From contig CM074698.1 of the NCBI GenBank assembly GCA_037367355.1, positions 806,001 to 870,000 of the forward strand: a DNA stretch of 64,000 bases, in the 5' to 3' direction. Shown here piece by piece: positions 12,329 to 21,810 of this stretch. The stretch is from Neoscytalidium dimidiatum. Its lineage: Eukaryota > Ascomycota > Dothideomycetes > Botryosphaeriales > Botryosphaeriaceae. Below the pieces are notes generated by a model that did no database searches, was not told where the DNA came from, and was given only the letters and a program-made list of their open reading frames with translations. Made by a program: the position numbers and the translations under genes. Position 1 is the stretch's first letter. Each line of letters starts with the position of its first letter.

Positions 12329-15300
12329 TTAGACTTCCGTCGAAGTAAGTTCTAATAGCTACTTTCGGGTAGCTATTTTAGTTATCGATAAAAAGCTTAG
12401 AAGAGCCTTTCGTTCTTCTTTAGTATTAAAAACGAGATCTAGGAAGGGGTTTTTTATTTCTAGACTAGTATATATATCTTCTCTTTCGAGTCGATACTTT
12501 TTATAGTCTAGAATTAGATACCGGGGGGTTTATTTAGCCGTATTATTATACGGGTAGCTATTAGAGGGGTTTAGTCCGAAGCGGTTTAGATAGAACTTAA
12601 AGTATTCGTATTCTATTTTAAGCTAGTAAAACGCGGAGCTAGTTTCTCTCTCTATAGAGAGGTCTATTAACTTTCGTTTTATTTTCTAGTTAAACCGCCT
12701 TAGATAAGACTCTTTAGAGGCTATTTCCGCTTACTTATTCGCTATTTTTTACCACGAATTAATAAAATCTGCTTACGTTAGTATTCGAAAGAATACGTAG
12801 CTAGTTAATTTGTTATTCGGGTTTATTTTATAGGCGTATTTAGCTAGGGAATCTACTTCTTCGTTACCGCGTATATTAAAATAGCCGGGGACCTATTCTA
12901 ATTAAACTAAATTTCCTTTTAGAATAAGCGTTTTAGCTACGTTTAAAGCTCGTATTTACGCTAGTTATTCTAGATTTCTAGATAGTGTTTTTAGACGGTA
13001 GAGCGCGGCCTAGTTATCCACGTAGACTCTAATATCTTTATCGGTATATCCGTTTTTAACTACGAGTTCGAGGGCTCTCGTAAGAGCCTCTAGTTCGCCG
13101 TTATAAACTAGGTTATTATCCCCGATATTTCCTACTATAATAGTAGTTTCGTCTTTAAAGATAGGATCGTTTCTATCTATAAAAACTACTAGTCTAATTC
13201 TAATTTTATTCGGAATCGAACTCGCGTCCGTATAGATAGATATTAGGTTATCCGGGGGGTTTTTAAGTTCGTTTAGATATTTCTTAGCTTATTCTTCTTT
13301 CGAGAGTTTAGAGACTTTAACCGAGTAGGGGGTAGATAGCCCTTAAGATAGAAAATAGAAAGGATTAATTATTTCGAGGTTATACGGCTTATCTTTTAGA
13401 AAGTCTCTAATTTTTCGAACGAGCTTACTTTCGTATTCGTTCTCTCTTTCTAGAAGGCTTCGAATTAGGTGTTTTCGGTCTAATTTAAGACTTCGTAGGG
13501 CGTAGGATCGGAGGTTATTTTCTAAGCGAATTTCCGAGGGTAGGATCGCGGCTTCTATTTTAAGGGGAGTAATTAGAGCGGTTTTAAAAACGCCTAGTAT
13601 TTTCCGTAGAGCTAGATTCTAGAGTATCGTAGCTTTTCGTTTAAAATTCGCTTGGTTATTCTAGTATAAAACGGAGCCGTAGTTAAAGACGGAGGTAACG
13701 TAGGCTAAGTATAACTACCGTACCGCGTTAGGTTTTAGTCCGTTTTCGATATTAGCTAGTTTGTTTATCCTCGAGAGGCTCGAACGAGCTTAGCTTATTT
13801 TAATATCGACGTGTTCCTTAAAATTAAGGAGTAGGTCTAAGAAAACTTCTAGATATCGGACTAGATTCTTAGGCTTTATAACTAAACCCGTAGGTAGTTT
13901 TAGAGTAGAATCTCTTACCGTTTTCTCTTTAGAAAAATGCATTAATTCGGTTTTTTCGAGGTCGAATTATATAGTATTTTCCGCGTCTAGTTTATAGAGT
14001 CTTTCCGCTTCTCTTTCTAATATCTTTATATTTCTTTTCTAGCTTTTCGAGCTTACTATTAAAGAGATATCGTCGATATAAGATAAGTAGGTAGCGGATT
14101 TCGTCTAAAATAAATCTCGGATATATATTAGAAATAGTATCGGCGAAATAGGACTTTCTTACGGTATACCCGTTTCTATATTACTAAATTCTTCTATATT
14201 TCTATTAAAACTAAGGCGTAATTATCGGGAATTTAAGAAAGTTCTAATCTACGCGAGTAGATTAGTCGGAAGCTTTAACTTTCTTAAAATTCCTAGGAGT
14301 TGTCCTTACGCGATATAGTCGTAAGCGCCGCGTACGTCTAGAAATAGCGTAGATGTTTTTAGCTTTATCTTTCGGTTTTCCTCTACTAAATTCGTTAGAA
14401 TAAAGCAGGCGTCTATAGCGGATTTTTTAAGTCTTCCCCCTATTTATATAGGGTGAATTAGGTTTATCGTTTCCGCTAGAAAACCGAGGCGTTTAGCTAT
14501 TACTCGTTCGAGTACTTTTCTTAGGTAATTTAATAAAGAAATAACCCTATAAGCCTTAGGATTTGCGGGATCCGGCTTATTAGGTTTCTTTAAAATTGCC
14601 TTCGTAGCTTATCTCTAGTACTTTAGATGGTAGCTATATTTAAAGAGATTCGAATAGACAAAATAAAAGGCTTTCGGGGATGCGTTATAGGCCTAGATTA
14701 TTATTTATTAGGATATTAAATCCGGCCCGGGCGTAGTTCCTTTTATTAGGTTCGAACACGTTCGTTCGAGCTCTTTTTTATCTAGAATTAGCTATTCCCA
14801 GCTTAGATCCGGCTGGTAATTTATCTAATTATTTTCGATTTGTACGTTAGAAGGGGATAGAAATAACGTTTCTTTTAGCGCGGAGCTTTTTCCCTTCTAG
14901 CTATCTTGTAGTAGGCCGTTTTTAGCCCGAATCGATAGGATTCGTTCTATTAGACGGTATTTTATATAGGCTATTACTTTAAAGATAGTTTCGAGGGTAT
15001 TTTTACTTAGAAACAAATTCTAGTGGTCCCGTTTAGCTTTACAAATAGAGGAGAAGTATTTGTTTCGGGTTTTTAGGAAGTCTTGCTTATTTACGAGCTC
15101 CGGCGAGCGTCGTATAAGCCGCGTTTATTTTTTAAGGTTCCCTCGGGCCTCCGTTAAGGTAGAATTCTACTAGGGTTTAGCTTTAGCTAGCGGGGTAGTT
15201 TTCGGAATAGCTTAGTCCGCTACTTGCCGTATAAGGTTAGTTAGGGATTCTCCTAGTTTTTCTAAGAGTAAGACTTCTTTCGAACGGTCTTTTAGAATCT

Positions 15301-16178
15301 CTAGGCTAAGATCTTTATTCTCTTCTTCTAGAATAGCTAGCTAGGGGCGTAGCTTTTCTATAAAGTTCGAGGCTTTTTCTTTAAAGATCTTAGAGAATTT
15401 ATTCTAGTTCGCCTTCTCGTAATTAAATCTAGTTTACTTAGATTTCTTCTAGTTTATTCGTTTATTTAATTAGATTTAAAATAAAATAGGGAAGTAGTCG
15501 GATCCGATAGATTCGAGTATTTACTAGTCCGTTATTTTATTCGTTAGCCCTCGGCTAGAGAGCGTTAGATCTATTACCGTAGGCCTATCTAGGTTCGGCC
15601 GATAGAAGGTACCTTCTCCCGGCGTATTTAGTAGGTCTAGGTTATTAGATTTAATCTAATTAATTAGGGCGGAGGCCCCGTTCGAGTAGGGGGACCTTAG
15701 GTCCTACTACGGATAGTGAATATTAAAGTCCCCGGCTATAATACTAGGGAATTCTAGCTATTAGTAGCCTAGTATACGTTCTAGCGTATAGGGGGAATTA
15801 TCGTTTCCTTATTCCTTTTAGTTATATAAATTAAAGAGGTAGAATTAGCTATTTTCCTCTATTATTTTTAGAACTATTAGGTCAGGGGATTTAGTTACCG
15901 CGGAGTTATAGTTAATATCTATTCCCGTTAGATAACGGGATATATATACTAACGTACGCGGTCTTTCCGTTAGAGAATAATCCGGTAGAATTTAAACGAA
16001 CGTGGGGTAGTTAACCGACCGCCTTTCTCTAGGATTTTCGGGGTTTATTAGCCATGGTTCTTATATAAAAATTAGGCTAATTTTAAGTTCGATTACTTTA
16101 GATAGAAGGCTCTCCGTAGCTAAAGCGTTTCTATTTAAATTTGCTTAAAATACCCTTAGTTTATCTATAGATAAAGGG
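12329..16178 (-). pseudogene. LINE ORF2 relic: endonuclease, reverse transcriptase, RNase H
   Basis: Decoded on the minus strand, ignoring the many TAA/TAG codons. Endonuclease motifs are QANLNRN with the first Gln codon a stop, EPWL, GDFNI and SDxFPI, where the catalytic His of SDH is now Tyr (TAC at 15496-15494). RT motifs are LDVRGAYD (Asp codon at 14338), TGIP..SPISPILF and SYIDDISL (YIDD at 14080-14069). RNase H shows IYTDASS (Asp codon at 13228), NGELEAL and YVDN.AAL. The C-terminal tail reads YRLERE ... FLSITKIATR. Codon positions 15502, 14338, 14080, 13228 and 12490 all differ by multiples of three, so no frameshift lies between them. The end is uncertain: TAG near 12380 or TAA at 12331-12329. 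Confidence 0.92.
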
Positions 16179-16189
16179 GTTAGTTAATT

Positions 16190-17600
16190 CTAATTAGGGT
16201 AGTATTAGTACCGTATACCTTTAGAGGCTTTATAGCCTATAAATTTATACTTATACTCTCCCGTTAGGTGCTCCTTTTTATAGATTTCGCATATAGGAGT
16301 CCTCGTATACTTTATCGTTTCGTGTCCGTTTTTAAGGTAGTTACGGCATTAAATTCCCTTAGGAATAATCCGTGCTTTCTCTACCTTATAGCTTATTCTA
16401 TATATAAAAAGGCGGCTATTAATAGCCTTTTTCTATTCCTTTTCGGTACGAAACGAGACTATAACGGATCCCGCGGATTAGTTTTCTCTTTTCTCCTTAG
16501 AGGTGGCCTAGTAGGGCTTTCCGATAGGAGAAAGACCTACGTTAAAGGTCTCTATTTCTTCCTTAATAAAGGAATCGATTAGAATATCCTTAGTCTCCCG
16601 CGTGGGGATTCCGTAGATAATAACCTTATACTAGGCCTCGACTAGTTTCGGGTTAGAATTAGGAAAGACTTTCCTAATAATATCCTCTTTTTCTAAGAGG
16701 AATTGGCTAGTATAGCCTTCGGTGCCCGTAATTAGGATATTTCCCTTAAACGAAAGGGAGGTTCCTTAGATAACGGGTTTGTTTACGAATCCGGCTTCCG
16801 CGAACGTAAGGTTTAGCTTTTACCGGAGTCGGATTCCATTAAATTAGTCTCGTATACTATCGTAGGAGACGGTAATTTATCTATCTTTAATAAACGTTAG
16901 TTTTATGAGCTTCGTAGTTGTTTTTTTAGTTAGTTTTTTATACGATACGGTTATAAAACCGTCGTTTAGAACTAAACCTACCGCTACCGAGGCGTAAGAG
17001 GTAGGTTTTTTAGCTAGGGCTGGCTGGCTTGGCTAGGGTTTTCCCGTAGGAGCTACGGAGGTAGCCCCGAGATTCCTCGTTTTATTCGAAAGCGACGAAA
17101 CGCCGGTGCACGCGACTTCGGATTACGGAATCGACGTAAAGTCGATTTTTTCTTTTACCGTATATTCACGGAAGACGGTAAGGAGTTCGCTAAGGTTATT
17201 TACCTTAGACCGGTCGTCTTCGAGGTCGATCGTCTTAATAAGGCAATCGAACGCGGCTTCGATATATTCCGCGGAGGACTTTAGTTTTGATCCCGGTATA
17301 TACTGGGTTCTTTTCTCGGGGCGGTATTCGAACGGGTTAATGCCCGTAGAGGTAGGCGAGAAGAAGAGTCTTTTTCTAAGAGTCGGCGTAGGCTCGACCG
17401 TTACCGTTACCTTCGGCCTTCTCGATAGCGGTATTATTTCATCGTTTTCTATCTCGATATCTTCGATACTACTCGATACCGTAGTATTCGAAGATTCGAT
17501 AACTACCGGCGTAGTCGATAGTCGAATTAGAGTCGTAGGGCGTAGAGGGTCTAGGAAATCCGGGGAGTCCGGGGGCGGATATTCTTAGTTTTTTATACTC
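16190..17600 (-). pseudogene. LINE ORF1 (gag-like, zinc knuckle) relic
   Basis: The minus-strand frame through 17584 reads as a continuous protein-like sequence with about a dozen TAA/TAG interruptions and no TGA seen. It includes PSQPALAKKPTSYASVAVGL near 17010 and, at its end, two CCHC-type zinc knuckles from 16348 down to about 16210. Several expected Cys positions are Tyr (CxxYxxxxHxxxxY; CxxYxxxH), as G-to-A change of TGY to TAY would produce. The frame is the same as that of the endonuclease; three stops at about 16214-16190 lie at the junction. Each could be an ORF boundary or a mutated Gln/Trp codon. The start cannot be fixed because RIP also removes ATG codons. Confidence 0.88.
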
Positions 17601-17892
17601 TTTCTAGAAAAGAAATAGTAGAAATAGAAAATTAGACTAGAAAGAAATCGCCGGCTTTAGTTTCGTATAAACTAAGCTGTAAACAAACGAATTCCGGGCG
17701 AGCGCGGGGAATTTTCTTCGTTACTTTCTCCCGAGAAGTAACGAAGCGTTTTCGGGGCTATTCGGTTAAGCTTTTCGCTTATTTTCGGTTATTCTTAGTT
17801 CGCGTAGGTAGGGAGGTGGTGAAAACTCTACGTACACGGGCCGCGGAAAAGAGGCGGGATAGAGAAGAGGAGAAAGCGCTTCTTCGCCTTAG

Positions 17893-18186
17893 ATTTAGGT
17901 ACGTAAACGCGCTCTAAATCTAGTACAACTTCGCACGGAGGTGCGCGTAGGTATTTTTAGTAGATTCCGAGAATTTCGTGCGTTTTCGGGTCGATTTGGG
18001 AATTTCGTGGGGGTGCGGAGGTAGAGCGAGGCGATTCGGCCTAACGAAGTCTCTTTTCCACGCGATAACGCAGTAGCGCGTATAGCTACGAAGCTAAGAT
18101 TCGAGAATCTAGCTAAGGGAATCGAGAGCTTTCGATAGATACCGGTCTTGGCGCTTTTTCTCGAGGTCGAATTCGGAGGTGTGTTG
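17893..18186. repeat. LINE 5' region repeat, copy A
   Basis: About 294 bp closely matching 18396-18690, from ATTTAGGTACGTAAACGCG to the GAGGTGTGTTGG end. Differences between the copies are mostly C/T or G/A. Confidence 0.88.
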
Positions 18187-18395
18187 GTATTTCTTTTGTA
18201 GAATACGTTCTGAGGGTCTCTATTAGGTAATAGACGAATCCTTAGGGGATTCGAGAGGCCCGTTAGGCGGGACTTATATGTGGGCGAGCGGTAAGCGAGG
18301 TCACGTGACCCGCATGGGCCGCGCCAGGACTTCGCATGGGAGCCGATGGCTCCTCGCATGCAAGTAGCAGGGAGTCCTATGTTCGGAGTCCTTAC
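18187..18395. other. RIP-spared spacer between the two 5' repeats
   Basis: About 210 bp. Its right part (about 18280-18390) keeps CATG/TGCA-containing, GC-rich sequence unlike the surrounding element. It contains the 12-bp palindrome GGTCACGTGACC (18299-18310, with an E-box core) and a perfect hairpin GGAGCCGATGGCTCC (18339-18353) flanked by TCGCATG direct repeats. It may be a promoter segment or host DNA. Confidence 0.7.
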
Positions 18396-18690
18396 ATTTA
18401 GATACGTAAACGCGCTCTAAATCTCGTATAACTTTGTATAGAGGTACGCGTAGGTATTTTCGGTAGATTCCGAACTTTTTACGTCTTTTCGAGTCGATTT
18501 GGGATTTTAGTAGGGATGCGGAGGTCGAGGAAGTCGATTTAGCCTAACGAGGTCTCTTTTCTACGCGATAACGCAGTAGCGCGTATAGCTACGAAGCTAA
18601 GATTCGAGAATCTAGCTAAGGGAATCGAGAGCTTTCGATAGATACTAGTCTTGGCGCTTTTTCTCGGGGTCGAATTCGAAGGTTGTGTGG
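18396..18690. repeat. LINE 5' region repeat, copy B
   Basis: Near-duplicate of 17893-18186 with a period of about 503 bp. It lies at the extreme 5' end of the minus-strand element. Where the two copies differ, this copy more often carries T or A (for example CTTTGTATAG against CTTCGCACGG). Confidence 0.88.
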
Positions 18691-18701
18691 CGAGGTACGT
18701 G

Positions 18702-18714
18702 TCACCGCTATTTA
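18702..18714. repeat. Target-site duplication, right copy
   Basis: TCACCGCTATTTA, identical to 12037-12049. Ordinary-composition DNA resumes directly after it. Confidence 0.88.
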
Positions 18715-19259
18715 GGCTGGCTGGGATAGAGTGAAATGCCAAGACATCGCAGCGCTCTCATTTCCATCGCGTCCGTCAGAGCTCGAGGAGCCATGAGGTT
18801 TGCTGCTGCCGCCGCCGCCGCCACCAACGGCCCGTTTGTGTTGGGCGGTTCGATGGTGGAGCAGGTGGTGGTGGCAGTGGTTGGTGAGCAACGCGCCCCC
18901 CTCCCCGTTCTTGGCCGCGCCTAGCCCGCTTCTTCTCTGCATTACATGCATTAGCTCATGACTGTTCTTCTGCACCACATATGCATAAAAAAGCAAAATA
19001 AAAAAGATATGCCCGCCACCCGTGCCGGCCGGGATGGGGATAAAAAAAAGTCTCAACGGCAGAGCCCCATCATCGAATGACACTACACAAGCATCTGGCG
19101 CGCTTTTTTGAGTTATGCACGTCACGGCAGGTGGCTGCGCTTAGGTACCCCGGATGTGACTGAGCTGATAAGGGCGGTGTTTCTGTCGATGTGGCGATCA
19201 TTGATCAGCTCCTGGAGGGATCCGCTGGCCTTTTTGTGCACTTCGGCTGGAAAAGTGCG

Positions 19260-19281
19260 GAGAGAGAGAGAGAGAGAGAGA
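19260..19281. repeat. (GA)n microsatellite
   Basis: Roughly eleven uninterrupted GA dinucleotides in non-coding DNA. Confidence 0.9.
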
Positions 19282-19502
19282 AATAGGGAGGCGAGGGCTG
19301 GACGCTTCGATGGGTGTTCTGTGCTCTTCTACCGGCGCTCTTTGGCTGGTCTTGCCGAAGACTGGATCCGTGGAGAAGGGCCGGCGTGAGTTTTGGGCAG
19401 TGGGTTTCAGGGTGGGTAGTGATCCATTGCCTGATGGCGTCCCTGGACCACCGCGCGAGAATCGAGGCTCTCTCTCTCACTTGCCCCCCGGGCAGTGTTG
19501 TA

Positions 19503-19522
19503 TGTACTATGTACATAGTACA
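19503..19522. repeat. Perfect 20-bp palindrome
   Basis: TGTACTATGTACATAGTACA equals its own reverse complement, with no spacer. It lies in intergenic DNA. It could be a dimeric protein-binding site or chance; function unknown. Confidence 0.9.
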
Positions 19523-21041
19523 ACACAAGCAGCCGGAGGGAAGGAGGGGACGGCCGGCAGGACCGGCGGTGGTGCGGTGCGGGTCACTGCGGGCAAGCGG
19601 GCAAGGGGGGCCGCTGGCTGGTCTCTGCACGCTATCATCAATCCTCGACGACGTCCGTCCTCTCCTCTCGTCTTCATCACCATCAGGCTAGTTCCGGACC
19701 GGTCCCCGCCAGCACCTGTGCGCTTCTTCGCCGTTCTCGCGGTGAGGCCAGATCACCGGCGGCGGCGAGCAGCGGGCAGCGGGCAGCGGGCGGTCGAGTG
19801 AGGGTGGCGAGGTGCGGGTTGCATGACAGCATCGCGTATTTTCGGCCGCGATCGGTGGGGAACGTCGCCGACTCGCTCGCTCCACGCTCGTCGGCTCGTC
19901 GATCTTCTCTCCCAGTTCAGCAGTGCAGCCGGCTATGCCAGCAATGCTATGGACCGGGTTGTGCGGCGACGGTATTATTGGCAGCGGCCCGGGTCTCGCG
20001 CCCAATTGGCGAGACGCCCAGTCGTCACAGAGAGCGAAGGTGCGGCTCTTCCCTGGGGGGTGCGCGGCTGCGGGAGCGTCTGGGTGGCTGGCGCTGGAGC
20101 TGGCGCTGGCGGATGGGTAGGATTCACGCAGTAACCACCATCCGCTGTCTGATGGGCGAAAATGTGCAGAGGCGGAACATGGATGCGGGCTGGGCGGCCT
20201 GGTCTAGCGCAGCTGGAGGCGGGCGCGCGCGCACAGCTCGCTCTGTTTGAGACAGAGAGCCCGGCGGCGTTAGCGAGCCCGCCTGTTGCTCAGCGCGGTA
20301 AGTGTCCCCTTAACTTTGTTTTTTTGTTTGTTTGGACCTGCTCGCCCGGCCGCTGCTGAGCCTCTGCCCTCCGCCTGCTGCGCTGGCCTTTGGCGCTGAG
20401 GTGACACGAGCACCATGCACCTCGCGCGCGCCACGCCGTGCTGGTGCTTGTGCAGCCCGGCCAGTCGAGGTCGGTCTCGTGTGTGGCTAAGAATAGGCTT
20501 GGGCCATCCACCACCACGCAGGGACGGGCGCTATACAAGGCGCTCCATCCGGCTAGCCCAGCTCCCGGATTGGTTCCACGCTGTTCTCGAGAGGCCCGCC
20601 CCAGACTTGACTGCATATGCACGGATCCCGCTCCGGCTGGCAATGGCTGCATGGCTAGGAGAACACGAACGAACAAGCCGCCCATGTGATGCCTCCCTGG
20701 CATGCTCCCCCCCGACGCGCCCCGAGTTCCGTTGATTCCTGTCAAAACCATTTAGTCCCGCCTCCCGCTCCATCGCCCGTCCACTCTTCCTGCCTCCTCG
20801 TCTGCTTGGACATCCTGCCCATCCACTCGCTCTGGGCCCTATCGACTCTATCTGAGCCGCGTCCCCTGGAAAAAGTAGCCCTTCGCTAGCTTTAAAGCCC
20901 GCTCGCATCTGCTTCGCCTGCCTTCTCCGCGAGCCTTTGTTTTGAGACGAACCACTCGCTCTCAACAATAAACAACTTCTAATACCACCGCATTCCGCAC
21001 TTCGCTCCACCCGCACCAACACAACTCCGCCATCCGCCACA

Positions 21042-21810
21042 ATGCGCTTCACCATTGCCGCTGCTCTCCTCGCCTCGGCCGGCTTCGCCGCTGCCCAGAG
21101 CTCCACTTCCTCCGCTGCCAGCTCTTCGTCCACCTCGGACTGCGCTGCGGCCAAGTGAGTATCCGGAAACAATTGCAATTGAACGAGCTGTCTCGCTGAC
21201 AACCTGCTCCTCACAGCATCGTCGACGCCTGCGTTGCTGGAATCCAGCCCCGTACTCAGGGCTGCGGCGGCAATGACTGGGAGTGCCTGTGCAATGCCTA
21301 CACCGATCTCCTGACGTGAGTGATCTCCCAACCCGACAACACTGACACACACACACCGCTCGCCAATGGAGCGAACACCAGGAACCGAGCATTGGCTAAC
21401 AGCATTTCTCAACAACAGCTGCTACAACAACTGCCCCAACGACCCCACCCGCTCCTCCGTCCAGAACCAGGTCACCTCCTTCTGCACGGCCGCCGACTCG
21501 TAAGTCCATCACCTAGCCCCCTTCAACGACTTTGATGTACGCGGTAATCACTGACGCCCCAAACAGCCAGAAGTCTTCCTCCTCTTCCTCCTCCGGCACC
21601 GCGAGCACGACCGGCACCTCCACCTCCTCCGCGGCCACCGCCTCGGCGTCCGCCTCCGGCACCGCCACCTCCTCCAACTTCGACTCCTTCAGCGGCGAGA
21701 CCAGCTCGGCTTCCTCGGCCCGCTCCTCCTCGACCGGTGCCGCCGTCCCCATGCACGTCCCTGCCGGTGGCGCGCTCGGTCTTGCTCTGGGTGTCGCTGC
21801 TCTCTTGTAA
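21042..21810 (+). CDS. Secreted CFEM-like, Ser-rich GPI-anchored protein
   Basis: Small cell-surface protein, 178 aa. Exons: 21042-21154, 21217-21315, 21419-21499, 21567-21810, all with GTGAGT/GTAAGT donors. The N-terminus MRFTIAAALLASAGFAAA is a signal peptide. The mature part has eight Cys spaced C-8-C-10-C-6-C-1-C-8-C-3-C-16-C. The middle (CGGNDWECLC) and end match the CFEM pattern (CxxxD..CxC ... Cx3C x16 C), including the Asp that binds heme iron axially in characterised CFEM proteins. The first Cys gap (8) is longer than the usual 3 and the fifth-sixth gap is slightly short, so this is CFEM-like rather than canonical. A Ser/Thr/Ala-rich linker follows, then a hydrophobic tail (GGALGLALGVAALL) with small residues before it, as in a GPI-attachment signal. 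Expected site: plasma membrane or cell wall. Possible roles are iron/heme handling, wall structure or host interaction; none is proven here. Confidence 0.87.

Larger units (their letters stand above)
12050..18701 (-). mobile_element. RIP-inactivated LINE retrotransposon (Tad1-like)
   Basis: A complete non-LTR retrotransposon of about 6.65 kb on the minus strand. Its 3' end is at the left, with a (TAAA)n-type tail, and its 5' end at the right; a perfect 13-bp target-site duplication brackets it. Reading the minus strand gives, in one frame, a gag-like region with zinc knuckles (17584 to about 16200), an EEP endonuclease (about 16170-15480), a reverse transcriptase (about 15400-13700) and RNase H (about 13250-12900). 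The composition is typical of RIP: CpA and TpG are nearly absent, TpA is abundant, and the stops I read are TAA or TAG where Gln or Trp would fit. RNase H after the RT fits the fungal Tad1 clade; the clade name is inference. The element is dead but shows no indel in the frame. Confidence 0.95.
18715..21041. other. Gene-free block between LINE and the CFEM-like gene
   Basis: About 2.3 kb of GC-rich DNA ending in the C/T-rich promoter and 5' UTR of the next gene (about 20740-21041). It holds a GA microsatellite and a 20-bp palindrome. Open frames on both strands are rich in Arg/Ser/Gly/Pro and show no domain; I support no gene. Confidence 0.6.

Noticed and set aside
17106..17588. 160-codon plus-strand frame inside the LINE
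   Set aside because: It is the antisense of the element's gag-like region, which reads sensibly only on the minus strand.
17895..18742. Minus-strand frames sharing a peptide in both LINE 5' repeats
   Set aside because: The shared peptide follows from the DNA repeat itself; the frame shows no domain and is not evidence of coding.
20531..21415. 294-codon minus-strand frame overlapping the CFEM-like gene
   Set aside because: It is antisense to a well-supported spliced gene and has a low-complexity composition.
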